The position numbers were made by a program, and so were the translations under genes. The notes below the pieces were generated by a model. That model did no database searches. It was not told where the DNA came from and saw nothing but the letters and a program-made list of their open reading frames with translations. DNA of 42,723 nucleotides. It comes from Acidobacteriota bacterium (lineage in GTDB: Bacteria; Acidobacteriota; Thermoanaerobaculia; UBA5066; Gp7-AA6). Shown in pieces: positions 7,872 through 16,419 of the stretch; position 1 is the stretch's first letter; each line of letters opens with the position of its first letter. The stretch covers positions 1 through 42,723 of the forward strand of contig QHVV01000050.1 in NCBI GenBank assembly GCA_003222385.1. Direction: 5' to 3'.

Positions 7872-9952
7872 GGGCGGAAGATCTGCAGTTCCCGCAAGCC
7901 GCGCAGCTCGTCGCGGATCTGCGCCGCGCGTTCGAAATCGAGCTCCTTCGCCGCGGCCTTCATCTCTTTTTCGAGCTCCGCGATCCGGCGGGAGAGCGAG
8001 GCGCCGTCCGGGAGGTCCGGCCGCGAGATGGATGCCGTCGCGTCGTAGTAATCGAGGCTCGCCATCCGCACGAGCGGCGAGTTCACCTCCTTGACGATCG
8101 AAGCCGGCTCGATTCCGTACTCCCGGTTGTAAGCCTCCTGGATCGTCCGCCGCCGGCCGGTTTCCTCCATCGCGCGGCGCATCGAGTCAGTCGTCGCGTC
8201 GGCGTAGAAGAGGACCCTTCCTTCGAGGTTGCGGGCCGCGCGCCCCGCGGTCTGGATGAGCGAGGTCTGGCTGCGGAGAAAACCTTCCTTGTCCGCGTCG
8301 AGAATCGCCACGACCGCGACCTCCGGGAGATCGAGGCCCTCGCGCAAAAGGTTGATGCCGATCAGGCAGTCGAACACACCACGGCGGAAGTCGGTCAGGA
8401 TCGCGACGCGGTCGAGGGTTTCGATGTCGGAGTGCAGGTAGCGGCAGCGCACGCCGACCTCGGAGAAATAGTTCGTCAGCTCTTCCGCCATGCGCTTGGT
8501 CAACGTCGTCACCAGCACGCGCTGTCCTTTGACCGCGGCGTCCCGGACGACGGCAAGCAAGTCGTCGACCTGTCCCTTGACCGGCCGGACCTCGATCCGC
8601 GGGTCGAGCAGCCCCGTCGGCCGGATGACCTGCTCGACGACTTCGCCCCCCGTCTTCTGGAGCTCCTCGGGGCCCGGAGTGGCGCTGACGTAAACGATCT
8701 GGTTCAGCCGGGCCTCGAACTCGTCGTAGGTCAAGGGCCGGTTGTCGAGGGCGGACGGCAGCCGGAATCCGTAGTCCACGAGGACTTCCTTGCGCGAGCG
8801 GTCGCCGTGATACATGCCGTGCACCTGCGGGAGCGTGACGTGCGACTCGTCCACGACGAGGAGGAAGTCGCGCGGGAAGTAGTCGATGAGCGTGGGAGGC
8901 GGCTCGCCCGCGCGGCGGCCCGAGAGATGCCGCGAGTAGTTCTCGATGCCGTTGCAGTATCCGAGCTCCTTGATCATCTCGAGGTCGAACATCGTTCGCT
9001 GATGGAGTCGCTGCGCCTCGAGCAGCCGTCCGGCCGCGGAGAGCTCCGCGAGGCGCGCGTCGAGCTCCGTCCGGATGGACGAGATGGCCCGTTCGAGCGT
9101 CTCCTTCGGGGTCGCGTAGAAGGTCCGCGGGTAGAGGGCGATCCGCTGCACCTTCTGGAGCGCCGTCCCCCGGAGCGGGTCCGTGCGCGTGATCTTCTCG
9201 ACTTCGTCGCCGAAGTACTCGATCCGGACGGCGACGTCCTCGTACGCGGGATGGAGCTCGAGGACGTCTCCGCGAACGCGGAACGTGCCGCGCGCGAGAT
9301 CGAGGTTCGTGCGCTCGTATTGCATCTCGACCAGCTGGGAAAGGAGAGCCCGCATGCCGGAGCGGTCTCCGACTTCGACGTAGGCGAGCATGTCGTAGTA
9401 CGACTCGGGCGAGCCCAACCCGTAAATGCAGGAGACCGAGGCGACGACGATGACGTCGCGCCGCTCGAAGAGCGCCTTCGATGCGGAAAGCCGCAGCTTG
9501 TCGATCTCTTCGTTCCGGGAGGTCTCCTTCTCGATGTACGTGTCGCTCTGCGGGATGTACGCCTCCGGCTGGTAGTAGTCGTAGTACGACACGAAGTACT
9601 CGACCGCGTTCTCCGGAAAGAAGCCGTGGAACTCCTGGTAGAGCTGGGCGGCCAACGTCTTGTTGTGGGACAGGACGAGGGTCGGGCGGTTGACCGCCTC
9701 GATCACCTTCGCCATCGTGAACGTCTTTCCGGAGCCGGTGACGCCCAGGAGCACCTGGTCGCGCCGCCCTTCCTCGATCCCGGCCGTCAGCTTTTCGATC
9801 GCCTGCTTCTGGTCGCCCTGGGCGGTGAAGTCGGTTTTCAGGACGAAACGCCCGCCGGCGCGCGCTTGCGCGTCCAGGTAGGAGCCGGGCTTCGCCGTCG
9901 GCCGGCCCCGGGAAACCGGGGGTTTCGTCTGAGAGCCGGGACGCGGGCTCAA
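7868..9952 (-). CDS. uvrB: UvrABC excinuclease subunit B
   Basis: The 694-residue damage-verifying helicase of nucleotide excision repair. Walker A is [20 protein letters not shown]. The beta-hairpin region holds [20 protein letters not shown]. The Walker B site is [13 protein letters not shown]. Later helicase motifs include [20 protein letters not shown] and [13 protein letters not shown]-terminal UVR domain ([20 protein letters not shown]) for UvrC binding closes the protein. No ATG or GTG lies just before the conserved N-terminus. A TTG at 9952 overlaps the upstream stop as TTGA and is proposed as start, giving about 36 extra N-terminal residues. No strong ribosome site precedes it, so coupling to the upstream gene is likely. 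The downstream glycosyltransferase overlaps its stop. Confidence 0.95.
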   Translation of the reverse strand: MSPRPGSQTKPPVSRGRPTAKPGSYLDAQARAGGRFVLKTDFTAQGDQKQAIEKLTAGIEEGRRDQVLLGVTGSGKTFTMAKVIEAVNRPTLVLSHNKTLAAQLYQEFHGFFPENAVEYFVSYYDYYQPEAYIPQSDTYIEKETSRNEEIDKLRLSASKALFERRDVIVVASVSCIYGLGSPESYYDMLAYVEVGDRSGMRALLSQLVEMQYERTNLDLARGTFRVRGDVLELHPAYEDVAVRIEYFGDEVEKITRTDPLRGTALQKVQRIALYPRTFYATPKETLERAISSIRTELDARLAELSAAGRLLEAQRLHQRTMFDLEMIKELGYCNGIENYSRHLSGRRAGEPPPTLIDYFPRDFLLVVDESHVTLPQVHGMYHGDRSRKEVLVDYGFRLPSALDNRPLTYDEFEARLNQIVYVSATPGPEELQKTGGEVVEQVIRPTGLLDPRIEVRPVKGQVDDLLAVVRDAAVKGQRVLVTTLTKRMAEELTNYFSEVGVRCRYLHSDIETLDRVAILTDFRRGVFDCLIGINLLREGLDLPEVAVVAILDADKEGFLRSQTSLIQTAGRAARNLEGRVLFYADATTDSMRRAMEETGRRRTIQEAYNREYGIEPASIVKEVNSPLVRMASLDYYDATASISRPDLPDGASLSRRIAELEKEMKAAAKELDFERAAQIRDELRGLRELQIFRP

Positions 9953-10416
9953 GGGACGGGGGTCGGCCGGACCGGCGGTCGAGGGGCGGGCGCTCTCTCC
10001 CGCGGACCGCCTCCCTCGGCCGCTCGCCCGCGGGCGTTCGCGGAGGCCTCCCGGAAAACCCGGGTCAATTCGTGAACTTCGTCGCGCCCGACGACCCGCC
10101 CCAGCTTGACGGCATCCCGCACCTTTTCCATGTCTTCCTTCCGGACGCGCTTCTCCTCGAGCGCGGTCCGGAAATCGGCGTACGCCGAGTCGAGATCCGA
10201 CTTGTCGGCATCCGTCACGTCGGTCGCGTATCCGGATCTCACCCGGTCCATCAGGAGGTCGGTCACCGCCGTGGGCTTCTTCTGGATGTAGACGCCCAGA
10301 CCGATGAGCGCCGCGACGCAGAGGACTGCGGCGCCGCCGCAGCCGAGGAGCGCGGCCTTCCAGCAGCCGCGGTTCGCAGGGGGAGCGGCGGGCTCGATGG
10401 GAGGAGCCGTGCTCAC
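9949..10416 (-). CDS. Membrane-anchored hypothetical protein upstream of uvrB
   Basis: A 155-residue protein that I do not recognise. A short Pro/Ala-rich N-terminus is followed by one transmembrane helix at about 19-44 ([20 protein letters not shown]). A charged, mainly helical soluble part of about 85 residues follows ([34 protein letters not shown]), ending in an Arg/Pro-rich tail. It starts with GTG at 10416 and its TGA overlaps the proposed TTG of uvrB, so the two are probably co-translated. The penicillin-binding protein gene diverges 31 bases upstream. The helical domain may be a small protein-interaction region; no catalytic motif is seen. Confidence 0.72.
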   Translation of the reverse strand: MSTAPPIEPAAPPANRGCWKAALLGCGGAAVLCVAALIGLGVYIQKKPTAVTDLLMDRVRSGYATDVTDADKSDLDSAYADFRTALEEKRVRKEDMEKVRDAVKLGRVVGRDEVHELTRVFREASANARGRAAEGGGPRERAPAPRPPVRPTPVP

Positions 10417-10447
10417 GAAGGCTCCGCTTATAGCATACGAGGCGACG

Positions 10448-11350
10448 ATGGCTCAAAATGCGAAACGGCAGCCCATGGACCGGGAAAAGACGCTTCTCGC
10501 TCTCCTGCCGCTCGTGATCGCGGCGCTACTGGGCGTCGTCGCCGGAGCCGCCGCGACGAACTTCGTCCGGGTTCCCCGGGTCTCGGAGCTCGAGACTTAT
10601 CGGCCCGACATCATCACCGAGATCCGGGGGGCGAACGGCGCCACCATCGCGCGATACGCGATCGAGCGGAGGATCCTGGTCTCGCGGGGCCAGATCCCGC
10701 CGGTCCTGCGCAACGCCATCATCGCGACGGAAGACAAGAACTTCTTCCGCCACGGCGGCGTGGACGTCGGCAGGACGGTCTCCGCTCTCCTGGCGAATCT
10801 CCGGCAGAAAAGCTACGCGCAGGGCGGCTCGACGCTGACGCAGCAGCTGGCGCGAGCGATCTTTCTTTCGCCCCGCAAGACGATCACCCGGAAGGTCAAC
10901 GAGGCCTTCGTGGCCTTCGAGATCGAGCGGCGGTACTCGAAGGAGCAGATCCTGACGATGTACGCCAACGAGATCTACCTGGGGCACGGCAACTACGGAG
11001 TCGAGGCGGCCGCCCGGTACTACTTCGGCAAGAGCATCAAGGACCTGACGCTCGCGGAGGCGGCGCTGCTGGCGGGGATCGTCCAGAGGCCCGAGGACCA
11101 GTCGCCGTTCCGGAACCCGCAGCTCGCCCGCCGCCGACGGGCGACGGCGCTGGCGCGCATGCGCGCCGAGGGATACATCACGGAGAAGGAACGGGCTGCC
11201 GCCGACTCCGAGCCGCTCCCGACGAGCCCGTCGCTCGAGGAGACGATCGTCGCCCCGTACTTCTGCGAAGAGATCCGGCAGTACCTCGAGCGCACCTACG
11301 GAGAGCAGGAGCTCTATCGGCGCGGCTTGAAGATCGAGTCGACGCTCACT
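10448..11350 (+). CDS. Penicillin-binding protein 1A, N-terminal glycosyltransferase part (frame broken)
   Basis: About 300 residues of a class A PBP, which polymerises lipid II into glycan strands. A short cytoplasmic tail is followed by a membrane anchor at about 15-38. The GT51 domain has [16 protein letters not shown] (catalytic Glu95), [20 protein letters not shown] and [20 protein letters not shown]. The gene starts with ATG at 10448 after GAGGCG. At RGLKIESTL, where a class A PBP continues with a DP.LQ.AAN-type helix, the frame leaves the family; the transpeptidase part resumes one frame over. As read, translation would carry a non-homologous tail up to 12745. The glycosyltransferase domain itself is complete, so it could still be active if the break is real. 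Confidence 0.85.
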
Positions 11351-12824
11351 GAGGCGCCTGGCCCGCCGGCACGGTTTCCGGCGGCCGCGCAATCTCCTCG
11401 AGGAGGGGTATCGGGATCTCGACACGTTCGTGGATCCGTCCTGGGAGGGTCGGGCCGCCGGCGCGGGCGCCGCGGTGCGGGGCGTCGTCCTCTCGGTCTC
11501 GCATACCGGAGCGGACGTCCGCGTCGGAAAGAAGGTCCTGCCTCTGGAGGCCTCCGGCATTGGCTGGACGAACGCGAAGGATCCCTCGAAGATCCTGAAG
11601 CGAGGAGACCTCGTGACCGTCACGATCGAGCCGAAGAAGGACGGGACCGAAGAGCTCTCACTGGAGCAGGACCCGAAGGAGGAAGGCGCCGTCCTGATCG
11701 TCGAGAACGCCACCGGGGCCGTCCGCGCGATGGTGGGCGGATACGACTGGACGCGCTCGAAGTTCAACCGGACCACCCAGGCTCTCCGCCAGGCCGGCTC
11801 GACCTTCAAGCCGTTCGTCTATCTCGCCGCGCTCGAAGCGGGATACACGCCGTCCGACACCGTCTTCGACGGACCGATCTCGATCGTTTTCGATTCCCAC
11901 CAGCCACCCTATCGGCCCACCAACTACGACGGCAAGTTCCGCGGGATCGTGACATTCCGCCGGGCTCTCGAGTATTCCTACAACGTCTCGGCGGTGCGCG
12001 TTTCCGAAATGGTCGGCCGGGCTCACGTCATCGAAGCGGCGCACCGCCTCGGCATCCGCCAGAAGCTCTCCCCCTATCCCTCCGTGGCTCTGGGGGCCTT
12101 CGAGGTGACGCTCGCGGAGATGACGTCGGCGTTCTCGGTCTTCGCGAACCAGGGTCTCGCGTTTCCCATTTACCTCTTCGACCGGATCACGGATTCCAAC
12201 GGGGACGTGCTCGAACAGACCCGTCCGGACGCGCGCGAGGTCGCGAGCCCGCAGGCGTGCTTCCAGCTCCTCCAGATGCTGAAGGGCGTCACGCAGCGCG
12301 GCACCGCGGCTTCCGCAGCGCGCCTGAAGCTGAACATCGCCGGCAAGACCGGCACCACGAACGACTGGACCGACGCCTGGTTCCTCGGGATGACGCCCCG
12401 CTACACGATCGGCGTGTGGGTCGGCAACGACAAGAAGACCGAAAGTCTGGGCAAGGGAATGGACGGCGCGCACGCCGCGGTGCCGATCTGGATCCGCGTC
12501 GTCGAGAAGATGAAGGACGGCGGAGCTCTCGATCCGAAAGAGGACTTCGATGCGCCTCCCAACGTCGTCTTCACCGCCGTGGACTACGAGACCGGATTAA
12601 AGGCGACGCCGGGGAGCCCCCGCCCGATCCTCGAGACCTTCGTGTCCGGTTCCCAGCCGACCGAGGAATGGTCGTCGCGCTGGGAAGAGATCACCCGGCT
12701 GCCCTGGTCCCTCCAGCGGTCCTTCTATCTGCCGAAGAAGGGTGAAGAGTCCGGCGAGGGCGCGCCGGCGCCGGGGCCGACACCCGCCGCGCGACCGACG
12801 CCTGCCGCGGGAAAACCGGGCTGA
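11349..12824 (+). CDS. Penicillin-binding protein 1A, C-terminal transpeptidase part (frame broken)
   Basis: The second half of the same class A PBP, in a different frame. It resumes with [20 protein letters not shown], then an OB-like insert (VRGVVLSVSHTGADVRVGKK), then the transpeptidase domain that crosslinks peptide stems. All three active-site motifs are intact: STFK (Ser at about 11799), SYN in EYSYNVSAVRVSE and KTG in NIAGKTGTTNDWTDAW. A Pro-rich tail ends the protein. The first in-frame start usable alone is GTG at 11430, but that product would lack a membrane anchor. Compared with the family, about 14 residues are missing at the junction, and the frame change fits a deletion of 3n+2 bases (about 41 or 44). 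Either a real lesion or an assembly error. Confidence 0.85.
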   Translation: MRRLARRHGFRRPRNLLEEGYRDLDTFVDPSWEGRAAGAGAAVRGVVLSVSHTGADVRVGKKVLPLEASGIGWTNAKDPSKILKRGDLVTVTIEPKKDGTEELSLEQDPKEEGAVLIVENATGAVRAMVGGYDWTRSKFNRTTQALRQAGSTFKPFVYLAALEAGYTPSDTVFDGPISIVFDSHQPPYRPTNYDGKFRGIVTFRRALEYSYNVSAVRVSEMVGRAHVIEAAHRLGIRQKLSPYPSVALGAFEVTLAEMTSAFSVFANQGLAFPIYLFDRITDSNGDVLEQTRPDAREVASPQACFQLLQMLKGVTQRGTAASAARLKLNIAGKTGTTNDWTDAWFLGMTPRYTIGVWVGNDKKTESLGKGMDGAHAAVPIWIRVVEKMKDGGALDPKEDFDAPPNVVFTAVDYETGLKATPGSPRPILETFVSGSQPTEEWSSRWEEITRLPWSLQRSFYLPKKGEESGEGAPAPGPTPAARPTPAAGKPG

Positions 12825-12828
12825 GCGA

Positions 12829-13287
12829 TTAGGCGGACGCCGCGCCGGCCGGCTGGACGTCCACGGTCAGCTCCGCGACGACGTCTCGGTGCAACCGGAC
12901 GTGCACACGGTGCTCGCCCAGGCGCTTGATCGGCTCGGCGACCTCGATGCGGCGCCGGTCCACTTCGATGCCCCGCTCGCCCAGAGCGTCGGCGATTTCG
13001 GTCGGGGTGACGGAGCCGTAGAGGACGTCCCCTTCCCCCGCCTTCTTCGAGATGGCGATCCGAAGGCCCTCGATCTTCCGCGACGCCTCCTCCGCGACCG
13101 CTTTTTCGCGAAGGTTCTTGTCGTCGTACTTCTTCTTCTCTTCCGTCAACCGGCGCGCGTTCGCCGGCGACGCCTGCCAGGCGAGCCCCTGCGGGAAGAG
13201 GAAATTGCGGGCGTAGCCGGGCTTGACCGCGACGGTGTCGCCGCGGTGCCCGAGTCCCCGGACGTCATCGGCCAGAATTACTTTCAT
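12829..13287 (-). CDS. rplI: 50S ribosomal protein L9
   Basis: A 152-residue protein of normal L9 length. The N-terminal rRNA-binding domain begins MKVILADDVRGLGHRGDTVA and contains VKPGYARNFLFPQGLAWQAS, the L9 signature. A long connecting helix (NARRLTEEKKKYDDKNLREK) leads to the C-terminal domain with GDVLYGSVTPTEIADALGER. The ATG overlaps the stop of the DUF2232 gene as ATGA. It is the last gene of the S6-S18-DUF2232-L9 block and ends 5 bases before the convergent PBP frame. Nothing is unusual. Confidence 0.97.
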   Translation of the reverse strand: MKVILADDVRGLGHRGDTVAVKPGYARNFLFPQGLAWQASPANARRLTEEKKKYDDKNLREKAVAEEASRKIEGLRIAISKKAGEGDVLYGSVTPTEIADALGERGIEVDRRRIEVAEPIKRLGEHRVHVRLHRDVVAELTVDVQPAGAASA

Positions 13288-14279
13288 CTTTTTTCGATCG
13301 CTCCCGCGCCTCGACGGCGAAAATCCACGTACCAGTCGAACAGTCCCAGCAGCGCGACCCCGACGTTCATCGGGAAGTAGGCCACGAGGGTATAGACACC
13401 GACGCGGAGGAGCCAGAACCGGAACCACCTCCGCGCGAAGTGGCAGATGATAGAGAGGCCCGCCACGAAATACAAGGCGCCGAGCGGCAGCAGAATGCCC
13501 CCCATCGCGGGCCGGGCGACCGGGGGAACGAACACCATCCCAGCGCCGGCCGCGACGAAAAGCGGAGCCAGACCCGCCGGCAGCCGCAGCTGCTCGTACC
13601 GTGCGTCCTCCGCGGAGGGAGATGGGCGCGCGAGCCGCGCGCCGGTGTAGAACGAGATCGCTCCACAGAAGACCCAGAGAAGACCGAGCAGGCCGGCCCA
13701 GTAGCGCCGGCTGAACTCGCGCGCCGAGTCGAGCGTCGCGCGCACCCGTGCCACCGTTTCCGCGTCCATTCCGGAGCGCCCGTACGACGCCATCGCCGCC
13801 GGAATCATCCGATCGAACTCGCGCGCGATCTGCTGTCCCACCGGCTGGCCGGACGCGGCCGCGTCGCCGAGGAAGAGGGCCGCGAGCAGGACCGACCCGG
13901 TTCCACAGAGGAGGAGGAACGCGAGCGAGGGCCGCCCGGTTCGCCGGGAGAGAGCCGCGAAACCGGCCGGGAGGACCGCCGTGCCGGCCGCCAACGCGCC
14001 GCGCAACCCGGCCTCCCTTCCGCCTCCGGTCGCGAATGCCACCGCGGCGACGACCGCTCCGGCGAGCGCCGAGGCCAGGATCGCCGCGACGCCGCCCCGG
14101 CGGTGCGCAAGCCGGACCGCCGGAACTCCCGCCAGCGGAAGGCCGATCGCGCCGACGAGCGGCAGCGCGAGAAAGAGCGCGAACGCCAGCGCCGAGGAGC
14201 CGGCGGCCAGCGCGATCTCCCACGCCAGCCCGTGCGGGTGACGCGGGGCGGTCGGCTCGTCGACCGGGTTCGCCTCCAT
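13284..14279 (-). CDS. DUF2232 (YybS-like) polytopic membrane protein
   Basis: A 331-residue hydrophobic protein with about eight membrane helices. Most of the N-terminal half is membrane, followed by an amphipathic segment (QQIAREFDRMIPAAMASYGR). More helices follow (YWAGLLGLLWVFCGAISFYT, ALYFVAGLSIICHFARRWFR). The end, YFPMNVGVALLGLFDWYVDF, is the conserved DUF2232 tail. Members are often found between rpsR and rplI, exactly as here. The family's function is not established. The ATG at 14279 is preferred over a TTG one codon earlier. The spacer from rpsR holds a heptad-repeat hairpin, so its expression may be set separately from S18. Confidence 0.85.
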   Translation of the reverse strand: MEANPVDEPTAPRHPHGLAWEIALAAGSSALAFALFLALPLVGAIGLPLAGVPAVRLAHRRGGVAAILASALAGAVVAAVAFATGGGREAGLRGALAAGTAVLPAGFAALSRRTGRPSLAFLLLCGTGSVLLAALFLGDAAASGQPVGQQIAREFDRMIPAAMASYGRSGMDAETVARVRATLDSAREFSRRYWAGLLGLLWVFCGAISFYTGARLARPSPSAEDARYEQLRLPAGLAPLFVAAGAGMVFVPPVARPAMGGILLPLGALYFVAGLSIICHFARRWFRFWLLRVGVYTLVAYFPMNVGVALLGLFDWYVDFRRRGAGAIEKR

Positions 14280-14282
14280 CAA

Positions 14283-14331
14283 CGGAGTCGGAAATCGGAA
14301 ATCGGAAATCCGATTCCCGATTCCCGTTCAG
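14283..14331 (-). repeat. Heptanucleotide tandem repeat forming a 16-bp hairpin after rpsR
   Basis: The sequence splits into seven consecutive 7-mers: one CGGAGTC, three GGAAATC, two CGATTCC and one CGTTCAG. The array covers the rpsR stop codon (14328-14330). On the transcribed minus strand, 14310-14325 and 14290-14305 pair over 16 positions with G-U pairs allowed and a 4-base loop. No U-run follows, so it is not a standard terminator. It could serve as a processing or stability element between S18 and the DUF2232 gene. Short tandem heptamer repeats are known from some bacterial genomes; similarity to those is by period only. Confidence 0.8.
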
Positions 14332-14612
14332 TCGGTCGCGTACGGCAGGAGCGCGATCGACCGGGCCCGCTTGATCGCGGTCTGGAGCTTGCGCTGATGA
14401 AGCGCGCACGTTCCGGAAATCCGACGCGGCAGGATCTTGCCCCTTTCCGGGATGAATCCCTGGAGGAGCTTGACGTCCTTCCAGTCGACGTACTCGAGCT
14501 TTTCCGCGCAGAACTTGCAGACCTTGCGGCGGCGAACGAAGAACTTCTTACGGGTTCCGGTCTTGCCGTCGCGGCTCGACGCGGTCGACCGTCCGCGGGG
14601 TGCAGGGCTCAC
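14328..14612 (-). CDS. rpsR: 30S ribosomal protein S18
   Basis: A 94-residue protein, slightly long because of an Arg/Ser/Gly-rich N-terminal 20 residues. The core has [40 protein letters not shown] and [20 protein letters not shown], the S18 signature that packs against S6 on the 30S platform. The CxxC plus a later Cys indicates the cysteine-bearing form that can hold zinc. The start is GTG at 14612, overlapping the rpsF stop as GTGA. The repeat array begins at its stop codon. Confidence 0.97.
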   Translation of the reverse strand: MSPAPRGRSTASSRDGKTGTRKKFFVRRRKVCKFCAEKLEYVDWKDVKLLQGFIPERGKILPRRISGTCALHQRKLQTAIKRARSIALLPYATD

Positions 14613-15040
14613 GAGGGCTCTCCCTTCTCCGCCGGAGCGGAAGCCTCCGCCGACGGCGGGGGGACCGTCGGCGCCATCGGAGCAGGAGGACGAGGCGGCC
14701 GCTTCGCCGCTTTCTCCCGCTGCCGGACCGCCGATTTCGCGGCTCGCTTCAACTCCAGATCGGCGCGGACCGCCAGGTGTCTCAGGACCTGGTCGGAGAG
14801 CTTCATCCTCCGCTCGGTCTCGGCGATCGCGGCGGGTTCCGCCGAGACCTGGAAGTAGTGGTAGTACGCCTCTCTCTTCCGAAGGATCGGAAAGGCCAGC
14901 CGGCGGCGTCCCCAGGTCTCGTCCTTGACGATCTCCGCGCCGCCGTCGGAAAGAATCTTGCGGTATTCGGACGCGACTTTCTGTGCGTCCTCGTCGTTCA
15001 GGTCGGGCGTGACCAGAGCGACGATGTCGTAAAGCCTCAT
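14609..15040 (-). CDS. rpsF: 30S ribosomal protein S6
   Basis: A 143-residue protein. The conserved ferredoxin-like S6 fold starts [20 protein letters not shown] and includes [20 protein letters not shown] and [20 protein letters not shown]. An extended C-terminal tail of about 45 residues, first basic then Pro/Ala/Glu-rich, exceeds the usual length; such tails vary between species. The ATG overlaps the pth stop as ATGA and its own stop overlaps the rpsR GTG, so pth, S6 and S18 are probably translated in a chain. Confidence 0.96.
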   Translation of the reverse strand: MRLYDIVALVTPDLNDEDAQKVASEYRKILSDGGAEIVKDETWGRRRLAFPILRKREAYYHYFQVSAEPAAIAETERRMKLSDQVLRHLAVRADLELKRAAKSAVRQREKAAKRPPRPPAPMAPTVPPPSAEASAPAEKGEPS

Positions 15041-15663
15041 TCAGTCCTCCTCGTGGATTTCAATCCCGGCTCGTCGGAGCCGGGAGAGGATGGTTTTCGA
15101 TTCGCGAGTCTCATCGCGGCTTCGATCCCGTCGGTGAGCCAGAGCCGAAGCGCCTCGACCGCCCGGCCGATGCTCTTTTCGAACAGTTTCCGCTCGCCCC
15201 TGTGAAACGGCTCGAGAACGTAGTCGCCGAGGTCGTCGCGTTCCCGGGAATAGTGCTCGCCGCGCACTCCCACCCGCAGGCGCGCGAACTCGTTCGTTCC
15301 GAGCCGCTCGATCACCGACCTCATTCCGCGCTGTCCCCCGGCGGTACCCCGGGCCCGCATCCGCAGGATCCCCAGAGGCAGGTCGATGTCGTCGAAGACG
15401 ATGCAGAGGTCTTCGGGACCGATGCCATTCTTTTCGCAAAGAGCTCGAACCGCCTCTCCGGAGGCGTTCATGAAAGTCTGCGGAAGCGCGAGAACGACGC
15501 TTTTTCCGGAAACGTGGCCGCGCCCCACACGGGACCGGCCTTCGCGCGAGCGGATCCGGACGCCGTCCTCCTCCGCCAGCCTCTCGACGACCCGAAACCC
15601 GGCGTTGTGTCGGGTCCCTTCGTACCGGGCGCCCGGGTTACCGAGGCCGACGATCGCGCGCAG
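15037..15663 (-). CDS. pth: Peptidyl-tRNA hydrolase, apparent CTG start
   Basis: Pth frees tRNA from peptidyl-tRNA dropped by ribosomes. From CTG at 15663 the 208-residue product begins (L)[20 protein letters not shown], which holds the family's active-site Asn (GLGNPG) and catalytic His (TRHN). Later motifs are [38 protein letters not shown] and [20 protein letters not shown]. No ATG, GTG or TTG lies between the rplY stop two codons upstream and this region. AAGGAG (15673-15678) sits 9 bases before the CTG. The first conventional start, GTG at 15528, would remove the active site, so it is rejected. The stop overlaps the S6 start. Confidence 0.92.
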   Translation of the reverse strand: MRAIVGLGNPGARYEGTRHNAGFRVVERLAEEDGVRIRSREGRSRVGRGHVSGKSVVLALPQTFMNASGEAVRALCEKNGIGPEDLCIVFDDIDLPLGILRMRARGTAGGQRGMRSVIERLGTNEFARLRVGVRGEHYSRERDDLGDYVLEPFHRGERKLFEKSIGRAVEALRLWLTDGIEAAMRLANRKPSSPGSDEPGLKSTRRTE

Positions 15664-15666
15664 GCG

Positions 15667-16350
15667 TTACTTCTCCTTCTTCTCTTCCCCCTCTTCCTCG
15701 GTGACCGCCTTGCCCTTGCGCAGGACCTCCGGCTCCGCCGGCTCGGCCGCGGCGATCTCCGCTTCGGGGGCGACCGGAACCTCTTCGTGCGCGGGGTGCG
15801 CGACGTGCACGATGACCTTCTCGAGGTCGTCGACGACCTCGACGCCTTCCGGCGCCCGGACCTCCGAGAGACGGATGGCATCTCCGATCGCGAGCTCGCT
15901 CACCTCGACCGGGAGGTGCTCGGGGATGTCGGTCGGCAGGCACTCGATCTCGATCTCGCGGGTCACGAAGTCGAGGATTCCGCCGTCGACCCTCACCCCC
16001 TTCGCGATGCCGACGACCTCCACGGGGACCTTCACCCGGATCTTCGTGTCCATCCGGACGCGCACGAAGTCGAGGTGGACCGGCCTGCGGGAAACCGGAT
16101 CGCGCTGGAAATCCCGGATCATCGCGTGGCGGGTCTGGTCGGAGCCCTGCAGCTTCAGAAGAAAGATGGCGTTCTCCCCCGCGCCGCCGCGGAAAGCGTC
16201 CGACAGGGCGCGGATTTCGACGGTGACGGGAACAGTTTCCCGCCCCGCGCCATAGACGACGGCGGGAATCTTTCCGGCGGCCCGCGTGCGGCGGGCTTCG
16301 TTCTTTCCGCGGGTCGATCGCTTTTCGACCGTGAGCTCGATCGTTTTCAT
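15667..16350 (-). CDS. rplY: 50S ribosomal protein L25, CTC/TL5 type
   Basis: A 227-residue protein. The N-terminal 5S rRNA-binding domain starts MKTIELTVEKRSTRGKNEAR and continues RAAGKIPAVVYGAGRETVPV. The C-terminal TL5 domain includes VPVEVVGIAKGVRVDGGILD and CLPTDIPEHLPVEVSELAIG, marking the long CTC form rather than the short E. coli L25. An Ala/Glu/Lys-rich acidic tail (EEEGEEKKEK) ends it and its codons supply the AAGGAG ribosome site of pth. Gene order prs-rplY-pth is widely conserved. A GGGAAG ribosome site precedes the ATG. Confidence 0.96.
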   Translation of the reverse strand: MKTIELTVEKRSTRGKNEARRTRAAGKIPAVVYGAGRETVPVTVEIRALSDAFRGGAGENAIFLLKLQGSDQTRHAMIRDFQRDPVSRRPVHLDFVRVRMDTKIRVKVPVEVVGIAKGVRVDGGILDFVTREIEIECLPTDIPEHLPVEVSELAIGDAIRLSEVRAPEGVEVVDDLEKVIVHVAHPAHEEVPVAPEAEIAAAEPAEPEVLRKGKAVTEEEGEEKKEK

Positions 16351-16383
16351 CTTCTTCCCTTTGGGCAGACCCGGTCCGCCATG

Positions 16384-16404
16384 GGCCGGGCCCCGCGCCC
16401 GGCC
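16384..16404 (-). other. GC-rich hairpin in the prs-rplY spacer
   Basis: GGCCGGGC and GCCCGGCC form a perfect 8-bp stem with a 5-base loop in the 69-bp spacer between the prs stop and the rplY ATG. In the direction of transcription the T-run comes before the stem, not after it, so it is not an intrinsic terminator of prs. A role in RNA processing or stability is possible. Confidence 0.35.
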
Positions 16405-16419
16405 GAAAAACGCGACATT

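Noticed and set aside
15037-15528. A shorter pth starting at GTG 15528
   Set aside because: It would lack the catalytic His and Asn that are encoded upstream in the same frame.
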